Positions 1 to 7,922 of a stretch of 12,875 nucleotides of DNA are shown here, piece after piece. The first letter of the stretch is position 1. Each line of letters opens with the position of its first letter. The notes beneath the pieces were generated by a model. The model saw nothing but the letters and a program-made list of their open reading frames with translations, was not told the origin of the DNA and ran no database searches. The translations under genes were made by a program, and so were the position numbers. Source of the stretch: Planctomycetota bacterium (lineage in GTDB: Bacteria > Planctomycetota > UBA1135); contig DNPI01000151.1 in assembly GCA_003501525.1 (NCBI GenBank), positions 1-12,875 on the forward strand. The letters run 5' to 3'.

Positions 1-205
1 AAGTGAGGATGCACTCTTTCGATTGGTCCTTGGTGATGCGTTTGGGCAAAGACGCAAGCGCCTTTTGCCCCGATTTGACAAAAGTTATCCCGAAGTTGCT
101 AGTCGTATGAGAGCGTTAGGGATTTCGGATAATGCACGTCCTGAGACAATCCCACCGGCCGTATGGTGGGAGGCGGTCAAAGGAGTTCCAAGCCCCTTTG
201 CCTGA
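1..205 (+). CDS. rsmA: 16S rRNA dimethyladenosine transferase RsmA/KsgA, C-terminal fragment
   Basis: This is the 3' end of a gene that begins left of the window; the frame is open from base 2 and stops with TGA at 203-205. RsmA dimethylates two adjacent adenines in the 3' terminal helix of 16S rRNA during small-subunit maturation. What is visible is the small C-terminal helical domain. It has the family signature AFGQRRK (family form AF.QRRK.L), then a linker, then LGISDNARPETIPP, which matches the usual G-I-x-x-x-x-R-P/A-E-x-L/I ending of KsgA. The methyltransferase domain with its SAM motifs lies outside the window, so catalytic residues cannot be checked. The stop is only 9 nt before dnaG, which suggests co-transcription. 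The call rests on a short but characteristic tail. Confidence 0.8.
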   Translation, partial: SEDALFRLVLGDAFGQRRKRLLPRFDKSYPEVASRMRALGISDNARPETIPPAVWWEAVKGVPSPFA

Positions 206-214
206 CTTATACAT

Positions 215-2026
215 ATGGTGGATCTTCGAGAGTTTGTTGATAGCGTTAAAGATCGGATTCCGATTGAAGTTGTGGTGGGAAGAAAGGTGCAACTTTCGAC
301 CAAGAGTGGCCGGATGTGGGGCTTGTGTCCGTTTCATCCGGAGAAAACAGCTTCATTTACTGTGCAGCCCGACTCAGGTCGGTTTCATTGTTTTGGATGC
401 GGAAAATCCGGAGACGTTTTAAATTTCCTTCAGGAATCTGAAGGGCTTTCATTTATTGAAGCTCTCGAAAGATTGGCAGACGAAGCGGGATTCGAAATGC
501 CGGGGTTTTCTGGGGATCGCCGAGACCCCAAGAAATCGAACAGGCTCAAGAAAGCGCGAGAAGCCTTGGCGGCAGCCCGCGTTCTCTACTCGCAATCATT
601 GAATGAGCCTGCTGGTGCGGCTGCCCGAGACTATCTTCTTGAGCGTTCTTTGAGCGCGGAAGTTTTAGAGACCTTCTGTGTGGGTTGGGCGCCGAATGAG
701 GCCGATTGGCTTGTTCGTGCCCTCCTCGGCAAAGGGTTTTCTCCGGAAGTTCTAGCCGAAGCAGGCTTGAGTTTTAACGATTCCGCGGGTAAGCCGGTCG
801 ATCGTTTTCGAGAAAGGATTATGTTTCCTGTCCTCGAGCGGGGTGCGCGAACTGTGGGTTTTGGAGGGCGTTTTCTTCCTGGTTCATGGGCTGACGAGAA
901 TAATCGAGGTAAATACATTAATTCGCCAGAAGGGCCTCTTTTCCCGAAGCGGCGGATTCTTTTTGGGATACATTTGCTGCCTGATGGTTTGCGGGATAAT
1001 GCAGAGGCTCCCATTGTTGTTACTGAAGGTTATTTAGACGTGATGAGTTTGCACCAAGCAGGCGTGAAAACTTGCTTAGCTGCCCAAGGGACCGCTCTTA
1101 CCTCAGACCATGCACGCCTTCTTCGACGATTTGATAGAAAGGTTGTTCTTTTGATGGATGCAGATGAAGCTGGTCAGCGGGCAGCTCATAAAGGTGCAAG
1201 GGTGTTGGTTGAAGAGGGCGTAGCCTGTGAAATAGCCTCACTTCCGGATGGCCGTGATCCCGCTGCAATGGTCGCGAGCAAGGAGGAGGCAGAATTGTTG
1301 CAACGGATTGCTTCTGCGGAAGATATAATCGATTGGCGTCTGTCTTCCTGGTTTCGGAAGGTAGGTCAATTGGGTCCAGCGGACAAGAATAGGGTGGCGC
1401 AGGAGATGGCGGAATGGGTTAATTCTGCCGTAAGTCCTGTGCTGGCCGATACTTGGGTTCGCAGGGTCTGTGACCGCCTTGGTATTGGGGAGCAGGCTTT
1501 CAATGCTCTCTGCCATTCGGATTCAAATTCGAATCCTCCGGCGCCCGTCCATCATCAATCTTCAGTCCCAGAATCAGGGAATACTCTTCAGCGCAATGAG
1601 CGTGAAATTGTGGCGGCAATTCTTCTTGACCCGTCACTCCTTTCGCGAAAACGCAACCTGGAGGCCCTTCAGGGAATTCAGGAGGGTCTCACGGATGCTT
1701 TTGCTGCGCGTCTCTTGGCTTGGTGCTTAGAGAGCAGGGCAGAATCAGAGCAATCAGGGCTCGATGAAGCATTGGCCTCGTTTTCGGATCCAGAGATTTC
1801 TCTCTGGCTTAGCGGGTTGCGGGATCTTCCCCTGGAAGAGCCCGCTCGGGCCTTTGTGAATGCTCTAGAGGCTCTTCCTCAAAACCGAAGACAATCAATT
1901 CGGAACTCCGAGCACCCTGTGGATGACGACGCTCTGCGCAAATTGCAAAGAGAGGTGCAAGTCTCCATGAGGATTGGTGAAAAGACACCACAACAATCAA
2001 CGACTAACCCAGCAGAACAAGAATGA
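215..2026 (+). CDS. dnaG: DNA primase DnaG
   Basis: DnaG makes RNA primers at the replication fork and works with the replicative helicase. The 603-aa length is normal. Domains in order: an N-terminal CHC2 zinc-binding domain (about 1-100) with Cys38, His41, Cys59 and Cys62 in CPFH...CFGC; the catalytic core with RIMFPVLERGARTVGFGGR (about 201-219) and KYINSPE (233-239); then a TOPRIM fold with VTEGYLDVMS (Glu271), LLMDADEAGQ (Asp315, Asp317) and the downstream DGRDP (345-349). The C-terminal part (about 430-603) is poorly conserved and is presumably the helicase-interacting region; it contains a low-complexity Ser/Asn/Pro/His linker near 435-450. ATG at 215 starts just before the conserved zinc domain and leaves a 9-nt gap after rsmA. 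No Shine-Dalgarno sequence is seen close upstream. The stop overlaps the rpoD start as ATGA. Confidence 0.97.
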   Translation: MVDLREFVDSVKDRIPIEVVVGRKVQLSTKSGRMWGLCPFHPEKTASFTVQPDSGRFHCFGCGKSGDVLNFLQESEGLSFIEALERLADEAGFEMPGFSGDRRDPKKSNRLKKAREALAAARVLYSQSLNEPAGAAARDYLLERSLSAEVLETFCVGWAPNEADWLVRALLGKGFSPEVLAEAGLSFNDSAGKPVDRFRERIMFPVLERGARTVGFGGRFLPGSWADENNRGKYINSPEGPLFPKRRILFGIHLLPDGLRDNAEAPIVVTEGYLDVMSLHQAGVKTCLAAQGTALTSDHARLLRRFDRKVVLLMDADEAGQRAAHKGARVLVEEGVACEIASLPDGRDPAAMVASKEEAELLQRIASAEDIIDWRLSSWFRKVGQLGPADKNRVAQEMAEWVNSAVSPVLADTWVRRVCDRLGIGEQAFNALCHSDSNSNPPAPVHHQSSVPESGNTLQRNEREIVAAILLDPSLLSRKRNLEALQGIQEGLTDAFAARLLAWCLESRAESEQSGLDEALASFSDPEISLWLSGLRDLPLEEPARAFVNALEALPQNRRQSIRNSEHPVDDDALRKLQREVQVSMRIGEKTPQQSTTNPAEQE

Positions 2027-3822
2027 CCGCGACAAAACTCGACAAGAACATCGAGACGGCCCTCGATACTCTCATCTTGAAGGGGAAAACTTCAGGAACG
2101 CTTCCGTTTGATGAAATCCAGACGGCTATACCCGCGGATTCTTTGGGCGTAAATGCTTTAGAAACTCTCACGGAAATTCTTGACCGGATAGAGAACGCTG
2201 GGATTCAAGTAGCAGAATCCGGGGAATCGGCCCCGGGGATTCAAGCTGGTGGTGCACCAATGCCGGTTACGGCGAAACCCCTTTCAACGGTTGCGCAGCG
2301 AGGCGGAACCCGGGTACACCAGCCGGTTCTCGAAAAGATTGATGATCCGGTTCGTATGTACCTCACCCAGATGGGTGAAATTCCTCTTTTGACCCGGGAT
2401 GAAGAGGTTTCATTGGCCAAGAAGACTGAAGTCTCTCGAAAATTGTTTAGGCGTCTTGTTTTGGAATCGGGTCTCGCTCTTGACCCCGTTTTGGATTTTC
2501 TGGGCCAAGTTAAGGACGGAATGGTTCCTTTTGATAGGACTCTTAAAGTTAATCCTTCAGCGCAAGCGAATTCTTCCTTTGGAGTTATTCACTTCAATAG
2601 GAGAATGAAGAAGCAAGCTGTTGCTGAGGACTCAGAAAGCGGCACGAGTGATATTGATGGTGGCGCTGGTTACGAACTCACCAAACAGGATCTCGAGCAG
2701 CGATTGGGTGGGCACATCATGGCTCTTGAGGAGCTACGAGATACTGCCCGAGTGGCTTACGAAATCCATCTGGATGGGAAATTGCCTGCACGAGAGAGAG
2801 CCGTTTTTCAGGTTGCGATGCGAGCACGTCAGCGCAATGTGGCTATTTTGATTGAAGAGCTTCATTTTCAGGTGAATCTTGTTCAGGATTTAATTTATGT
2901 TCTCGATAGGAAGTTGGAGACATGGCAAGCTTTGCAAGCTGAAGCTGATTCTCTTTCTGCTGGCGGGCGCCGAACCAATGCGGGCAAGGAATTACTTGCG
3001 CGACTTAAAGATTGGGAAATAAAAGCTTTGGAGCCGCTGAGTTCATTTGAGGCTCGAATGGCTCGTATGAGGCAGACAACCGATGCTTACGAAGATGCGA
3101 AGAGAGGATTAAGTTCTGGGAACCTGCGGTTGGTTGTCTCCATTGCGAAGAAATATCGCAACCGTGGACTGGCGTTTTTGGATTTGATCCAAGAAGGAAA
3201 TACGGGCTTGATGAAGGCGGTAGAGAAGTATGAATATCGCCGCGGATACAAATTCTCTACTTACGCAACTTGGTGGATTCGACAGGCGATTACTCGTTCC
3301 ATTGCGGACCAGGCACGAACTATTCGTATTCCTGTCCACATGATTGAGACCATGTCCAAGTTGCGTGCAGTGCAAAAGCGCCTTCTGCAGACGATGGGTC
3401 GCGAGCCCAGTGTTGAAGAGATGGCTGAAGCTGCTGAAATCTCCATTGATGAAGCTTATCGTGTAATCAAAATTGCGAAGCACCCTATCAGCCTCGATAG
3501 GCCTATTGGTGACAGTGAAGATTCCTACTTTGGGGATTTCATAGAAGATGAGAGCTCAGAGAATCCTGTGGCCAAAGCTGGCCAAGAGATGTTGAAGGAA
3601 AGAATCTCGGATGTTTTGGATTCGCTCACTTTTAGGGAGCGTGAAATTATTAAACTTCGTTACGGAATAGGAGATGGATACACCTATACCCTTGAAGAAG
3701 TTGGTCGGATTTTTCGAGTTACGCGCGAGCGGGTAAGGCAGATTGAAGCGAAAGCTGTACGGAAGCTCCAGCATCCAATTCGCGCGCGTAAGCTTGCAGG
3801 TTTCATTGAGGGAATAGTCTGA
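2023..3822 (+). CDS. rpoD: RNA polymerase primary sigma factor RpoD (sigma-70, group 1)
   Basis: This is the housekeeping sigma factor that directs RNA polymerase to -10/-35 promoters. The 599 aa show a full group 1 layout: a region 1.1-like N terminus (about 1-80); region 1.2 with DPVRMYLTQMGEIPLLTRDEE (about 108-128); a long non-conserved region (about 135-345); region 2 with NLRLVVSIAKKYRNRGLAF and the -10 binding helix YKFSTYATWWIRQAI (about 367-423); region 3 (about 445-520); and region 4 with LTFREREIIKLRYGI and the HTH TLEEVGRIFRVTRERVRQIEAKA (about 535-578). The Trp pair and the RVRQIE motif are intact, so it should be functional. Its ATG at 2023 overlaps the dnaG TGA in ATGA, implying translational coupling; no SD site precedes it. 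The dnaG-rpoD pairing is a classical macromolecular-synthesis arrangement; rpsU is not seen upstream. Confidence 0.98.
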   Translation: MTATKLDKNIETALDTLILKGKTSGTLPFDEIQTAIPADSLGVNALETLTEILDRIENAGIQVAESGESAPGIQAGGAPMPVTAKPLSTVAQRGGTRVHQPVLEKIDDPVRMYLTQMGEIPLLTRDEEVSLAKKTEVSRKLFRRLVLESGLALDPVLDFLGQVKDGMVPFDRTLKVNPSAQANSSFGVIHFNRRMKKQAVAEDSESGTSDIDGGAGYELTKQDLEQRLGGHIMALEELRDTARVAYEIHLDGKLPARERAVFQVAMRARQRNVAILIEELHFQVNLVQDLIYVLDRKLETWQALQAEADSLSAGGRRTNAGKELLARLKDWEIKALEPLSSFEARMARMRQTTDAYEDAKRGLSSGNLRLVVSIAKKYRNRGLAFLDLIQEGNTGLMKAVEKYEYRRGYKFSTYATWWIRQAITRSIADQARTIRIPVHMIETMSKLRAVQKRLLQTMGREPSVEEMAEAAEISIDEAYRVIKIAKHPISLDRPIGDSEDSYFGDFIEDESSENPVAKAGQEMLKERISDVLDSLTFREREIIKLRYGIGDGYTYTLEEVGRIFRVTRERVRQIEAKAVRKLQHPIRARKLAGFIEGIV

Positions 3823-3876
3823 TTCTTTTCGATATCACTCTCACGTGCAAAAAAGCACAGGGTCCCAATCTCGTCG

Positions 3877-4641
3877 TTGAAAGAGTCCATTGCTTTACTG
3901 ATTGAAGCTCAGCTTCTCGATGACCGCCTCGCTGTTGTGAACAGGCGGCTCGATTCTTTGGATGTCGAGCTGGGAGAGGCTGAATCTAGATTGGCAGTAT
4001 TAGGGGCGGAGGCTGAGGATGCCGCAGGCGAACGGAAGGCCTGCTTAGCTCGCGCGAAGGATATTGAAAATACACTTCTCCTTGACGAGGCAAAGGCTGC
4101 CAAGTGGGAAGGAGAGAGCAATAGGATGCGCGATGCTGGTGCGGCTGAAATTGCACGTCAAAAAGTTCAAACTCTCCGGGACAAAGTCGCTGGTGGGGAA
4201 GAAGAGGCCTTGGCGTTAATGGAAAATGCGGAGAAGCTTGTTACCACAATCGAAACGGCGAAGAGCGCTGTTGCACAAGCAGCCGAAGAAATGGAGGCAT
4301 TTCGGGCAACAGGGCGGGAGGACCAAAAATCTTTAGAGGCTGATAAGGCAGAGCTTCTTGCTCAAAGGGAATTAGCCCTGAGTCGTGCAGCTATGGAAGC
4401 ACGCGCTGCGTACGAGAGATTAATTGGGTCAAGAAGTGGGAAACCGCTTGCAGTTATTCGGGTCTCTTCGTGTTCCGGCTGCGGGATGACCGTTCCTCCG
4501 AATGAAATGGGACGGGCGTTGGGCCTTGCCGGTTTGGTATCTTGCCGATCTTGCTCTCGAATTCTTATTCCAGAAGAGTTTTGGAAATCGACGAGTGAGG
4601 GCGGGATAGAGTCTGCCGACGAGAGTGCTAACTCAGGCTAA
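3877..4641 (+). CDS. Coiled-coil protein with C-terminal C4 zinc ribbon (CT398/CdsZ/FlgZ-like)
   Basis: The 254-aa protein is mostly a long Ala/Glu-rich coiled coil (about 5-190), followed by a zinc ribbon with Cys199-x2-Cys202 and Cys223-x2-Cys226 (CSGC...CRSC). Length, order and the ribbon spacing match the zf-RING_7 (PF02591) family, which includes H. pylori HP0958/FlgZ and chlamydial CdsZ. Those members act as chaperones or adaptors for secretion or flagellar proteins and have been linked to nucleic-acid or sigma-factor binding; the role in most bacteria is unsettled, so none is assigned here. The start is TTG at 3877, chosen because the helical family N terminus begins there and no in-frame ATG or GTG lies just upstream. 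No clear SD is present. It follows rpoD by 54 nt and may be read with it. Confidence 0.85.
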   Translation: MKESIALLIEAQLLDDRLAVVNRRLDSLDVELGEAESRLAVLGAEAEDAAGERKACLARAKDIENTLLLDEAKAAKWEGESNRMRDAGAAEIARQKVQTLRDKVAGGEEEALALMENAEKLVTTIETAKSAVAQAAEEMEAFRATGREDQKSLEADKAELLAQRELALSRAAMEARAAYERLIGSRSGKPLAVIRVSSCSGCGMTVPPNEMGRALGLAGLVSCRSCSRILIPEEFWKSTSEGGIESADESANSG

Positions 4642-4652
4642 AATGAGGGGCC

Positions 4653-4665
4653 GGCCTTTTAGGCC
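4653..4665 (+). terminator. Small GC-rich hairpin between zinc-ribbon gene and TPP II gene
   Basis: GGCCT (4653-4657) pairs with AGGCC (4661-4665) around a three-base T loop, and a T-rich stretch (4672-4678) follows after a few bases. It sits just downstream of the zinc-ribbon stop codon. The stem is short and the T-run is offset, so it would be a weak or partial terminator at best. It lies only about 20 nt before the TPP II start. Confidence 0.3.
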
Positions 4666-4685
4666 TAGACCTTATTTTCCTGACT

Positions 4686-7600
4686 ATGTTCGTTACTCTA
4701 ATCCTAATCGGGGCCACTGAGCCCATTTTCCAGGACCCTTTAGAGGGTCAACTCCCAAAGCGAGATCTCGGTGTTGAGCAATTCCTTGTAAATCATCCTG
4801 ATTATGATGGTCGAGGAATTCGGGTTGCAGTACTCGATACGGGGATTGATCCGGGGCATCCTTTTTTGCAATCTACCCCATCAGGTGCGCGAAAGATTGT
4901 GGACTGGTATGACGCCACTACCGATGGATGGATTCCACTTCGAAGGGCTGGGGAAGCTGAGAACGGAACCCTTCTTGGACTTTCAGGGCGGCAATTAGCT
5001 CTTGGGAAGTGGGATGCTCCCGGTCGAGAATTTCGCATTGGAAGGATTGACAGCGATTGGCTTCCAGGTGACCTTTCTTCTCGTATTGGAGAAGAGCGCA
5101 AGCAAATGTGGGAAGAGCGTAAGACAACGTATCGAGAATCGCGTCGGCGAGTGGAGAGTCGTGGTGGTGAGATAGCGGAAACTCCTTTGGCGCAAGAAAC
5201 CGCCAGAGGCTACGAGGAATTTCGTGATTATGGTCCGGTTTACGATGTTGTTGTTTTTCGGGAAAATGGTGACTGGCGATTGTTGATAGACAACGATGAG
5301 GATGGCGATGTCGGAGAGGAACCTCTTCTGAATTCTTTTAAGAAAACGGGCGATTGGGCGACTCTAGGCGAAGAAGCTCTTTTGAACTATGCCGTGGAGG
5401 TTGCCAGAGATGGAGAGGGGGCAACGCTCTTTTTCGATACAAATGGGCACGGTACGCATGTTGCGGGGATAATTGGTGCTTGGGAGGGGATTGGTGGTCG
5501 CATGAATGGCATCGCTCCGGGTGTCGAATTTGTTGCAATCAAGATAGGAGATGGGAAATTTGGCGGAGCCACTTCCGGCTTTTCTATTTCTAAGGCTTTA
5601 GATTACGCCGTAGCTTCAGGTTGTCAGGTAGCCAATATTTCTTTTGGGGGGCCTTCTTTTTTTGCAGACGGAAAAGAGCCCGATGCATGGGTTGTCGATG
5701 AGGCTACTCGTAGAGGTTTAATAGTTGTTACTTCTGCCGGAAATGATGGGCCAGCACTGACAACAGTGGGAGCTCCAGGAACGTGTTCCTCCGCGTTTAC
5801 TATTGCAGCTGCAGTTTGGCCTGATACTCAAAGGGTGAATTATGGTTCACTGAATCCAGTTGAGCCAACGCTTTTTGATTTCTCGAGTCGAGGTCCTTTA
5901 CCTGGCGGCGGAATGGGTATTGATTTCACTGCTCCGGGAGCAGCACTTTCTGCTCTCCCTTCTTGGTTGGTTACCCTAGGGGAGAATTACAACGGCACAT
6001 CAATGGCAGCTCCTCAAGCTAGTGGATGCGTCGCGCTCCTTAAATGTGCCGCCATCGCAGAGGACCTCGCCCATAATCCTTCTGCAATTTATGCTGCCAT
6101 GTCGACCGGTGCGCGACCCCTTGCTGGGCACACTTGGGTGGAGCAAGGCTGGGGCGCAATTCATATGGAATCTTCCTTAGTTGCTCTAAGGGCACAAGCA
6201 GACATCCCTCAAACTCCTCAATTTGGGTTGGATGTTTCGAATCCCTACGGCAGAGGTTCTGGAATCTATGTGCGGGATTTACCGACCGATGCACCATTTG
6301 AGGCCAGAGTTAGGGTTGCACCAATATTTGAAGATGAAGTGACTAATGCGGAAAAGGCAACGCTTCTTCGGACATTTAGACTCGAATCTGAAGCTTCTTG
6401 GGTGGACACTCCGCCGGCTGTCTACACCTCCGCGAACGGGCGTGTGTTTTCAGTACGGATTTCGCCTGAGGGACTGCCTACCGGTCTTCATTCGACACGA
6501 GTCCTTTTTCGAGATGCAGATGCGCCAGAATCGGCCCCAGTCGAACTGGTGCTTCCTGTCACGGTAGTAATCCCCGAAGTTACATCTGTAGCCGCTGGCC
6601 ATGTTTACAAATCGAGCTTTGCAATAGCTCCTGGCGAGTTACGTAGGACTTTTTTGCGTGTTCCTTTTGGGGCTTCAATAGCGAACATACATGTCCTCCA
6701 ACGTGAGGGGGGAAGAAATGAGTTTAGATCTGGCTCTGGATCAGTGAGCGGCTTTCGCTATGCCGGTGATCGTCAATCTCGTGGCCGGAATTTTCTCAGC
6801 CATGGAGACCATTTCCAAACTTCTGTTCCCGTTGAAGCTGGGACAGTTCTTGAGTACACACTCGCCTCTCGATGGGCTACGAATACTGCTGCGGAACTAG
6901 ATCTTCAGATTTCATTTCATGGAGTTGTCCCTCAGAAAGATGAGGTGGTGGTTCCGGCTGGGCAAGGAGTTGCGTATTTTGCGGTTAAGGCGCCCCTTGA
7001 AAGGACATCGGTTGCTGTGCAGGCAAAAATTGTTGGGACTGTTGTTCCTGTAGTAAACCCGATGAAAATTTTTCCTGACCCACAGCGGGAAACTATTTTT
7101 GGGGAGCGAGGCCTATTTAGAGGCCGCGTTGAGCAGAATTTCCGAATTGATAAGGCCGGAACGGCTGTGTCTCTCTTCCTTACTGATTCAATTCAAACGA
7201 CTGAAATTCGTGAAGATCTAATGGTTGAAGTCTTTGGACCAAATGGAAAATTAGAGATCCGAACAATTGCTTCGGAAATTGAAACTGAACTCGGTTCCTT
7301 TGATGCAGGTATTTGGACTCTGCGTCTGGATTACCCATGCTTGGGGCAGGAGGCGCTGGAGGCTGATTTCGCCGGTGCTGAGCTCCGCTTGTTTGAGGTG
7401 AACAAATCGCTGAAATTAGCTTCAGATCTCGAATCAGCATTCAGCGGACATGGAGGAGGACATTTGATGACTATCCCCTTTATGGGTGCGCGTAGCGTCG
7501 CAGCACGCGTTCCGTCGTTGCCTGCTTTGCCTTCTGGGTCTTGGTACTGGGGGACGGTGACGTTTAAGCGGGAGGGCGAGAAAATTTTGGGAATCCCTTT

Positions 7601-7922
7601 GCGCGTAGAGCGGCCGATGGCAGCGGAAAGCCTTATTGCCGCCGAGGCAAGTAGCCGCTCGGAGAAATCAAAAGAATTCACCGAATGGGAAGAATTGATG
7701 GCGGCAGAGGATTCTGATCCAGTGGAGATTTTGGCAGCGGCAAGAAAGTGGCAGCGGGCTTCTCCTCGAGACATGCATGCTTCTTTGGAAGTCCTTTCGG
7801 CGCTTGTTGAGGCAGGCTTGATAGAGCAAGCTCGTAAGGAAGGTGCAGTCTTTCTTACCCAGTTCCCTCTCGCCGTAGATGAGTTCCTAGCCGCCGCGAA
7901 ATCTTGGATAGAGACTCCCTGA
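4686..7922 (+). CDS. Tripeptidyl peptidase II-like subtilase (S8 family)
   Basis: This 1078-aa protein is a serine peptidase expected to cut tripeptides from the N termini of oligopeptides. Catalytic residues are visible: Asp51 (VAVLDTGIDPG), His255 (TNGHGTHVAG), oxyanion Asn353 (SAGNDGP) and Ser439 (NGTSMAAP). From memory, human TPP II has Asp44, His264, Asn362 and Ser449, so the spacing is very close, including the roughly 200-aa Asp-His insert typical of TPP II. Other TPP II-like stretches are LPKRDLGVEQFL near the N terminus, GPVYDVVV, IDNDEDGD, GSGIYVRD (about 524), APGELRRTFLRVPFGA (about 652) and ISFHGV. After the peptidase domain come beta-sandwich regions (about 515-980) and a helical C-terminal tail (about 990-1078); it is shorter than the roughly 1250-aa eukaryotic enzyme. 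The first 13 residues are hydrophobic but lack a charged n-region, so a signal peptide is uncertain. An in-frame stop at 4644 makes ATG 4686 the only reasonable start; no SD is seen. Its end overlaps the eboE-like gene. Confidence 0.93.
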   Translation: MFVTLILIGATEPIFQDPLEGQLPKRDLGVEQFLVNHPDYDGRGIRVAVLDTGIDPGHPFLQSTPSGARKIVDWYDATTDGWIPLRRAGEAENGTLLGLSGRQLALGKWDAPGREFRIGRIDSDWLPGDLSSRIGEERKQMWEERKTTYRESRRRVESRGGEIAETPLAQETARGYEEFRDYGPVYDVVVFRENGDWRLLIDNDEDGDVGEEPLLNSFKKTGDWATLGEEALLNYAVEVARDGEGATLFFDTNGHGTHVAGIIGAWEGIGGRMNGIAPGVEFVAIKIGDGKFGGATSGFSISKALDYAVASGCQVANISFGGPSFFADGKEPDAWVVDEATRRGLIVVTSAGNDGPALTTVGAPGTCSSAFTIAAAVWPDTQRVNYGSLNPVEPTLFDFSSRGPLPGGGMGIDFTAPGAALSALPSWLVTLGENYNGTSMAAPQASGCVALLKCAAIAEDLAHNPSAIYAAMSTGARPLAGHTWVEQGWGAIHMESSLVALRAQADIPQTPQFGLDVSNPYGRGSGIYVRDLPTDAPFEARVRVAPIFEDEVTNAEKATLLRTFRLESEASWVDTPPAVYTSANGRVFSVRISPEGLPTGLHSTRVLFRDADAPESAPVELVLPVTVVIPEVTSVAAGHVYKSSFAIAPGELRRTFLRVPFGASIANIHVLQREGGRNEFRSGSGSVSGFRYAGDRQSRGRNFLSHGDHFQTSVPVEAGTVLEYTLASRWATNTAAELDLQISFHGVVPQKDEVVVPAGQGVAYFAVKAPLERTSVAVQAKIVGTVVPVVNPMKIFPDPQRETIFGERGLFRGRVEQNFRIDKAGTAVSLFLTDSIQTTEIREDLMVEVFGPNGKLEIRTIASEIETELGSFDAGIWTLRLDYPCLGQEALEADFAGAELRLFEVNKSLKLASDLESAFSGHGGGHLMTIPFMGARSVAARVPSLPALPSGSWYWGTVTFKREGEKILGIPLRVERPMAAESLIAAEASSRSEKSKEFTEWEELMAAEDSDPVEILAAARKWQRASPRDMHASLEVLSALVEAGLIEQARKEGAVFLTQFPLAVDEFLAAAKSWIETP

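Noticed and set aside
3845..3858. GTGC-AAAAAA-GCAC inverted repeat between rpoD and the zinc-ribbon gene
   Set aside because: Only 4 bp of stem and no T-run after it; not enough for a terminator or operator.
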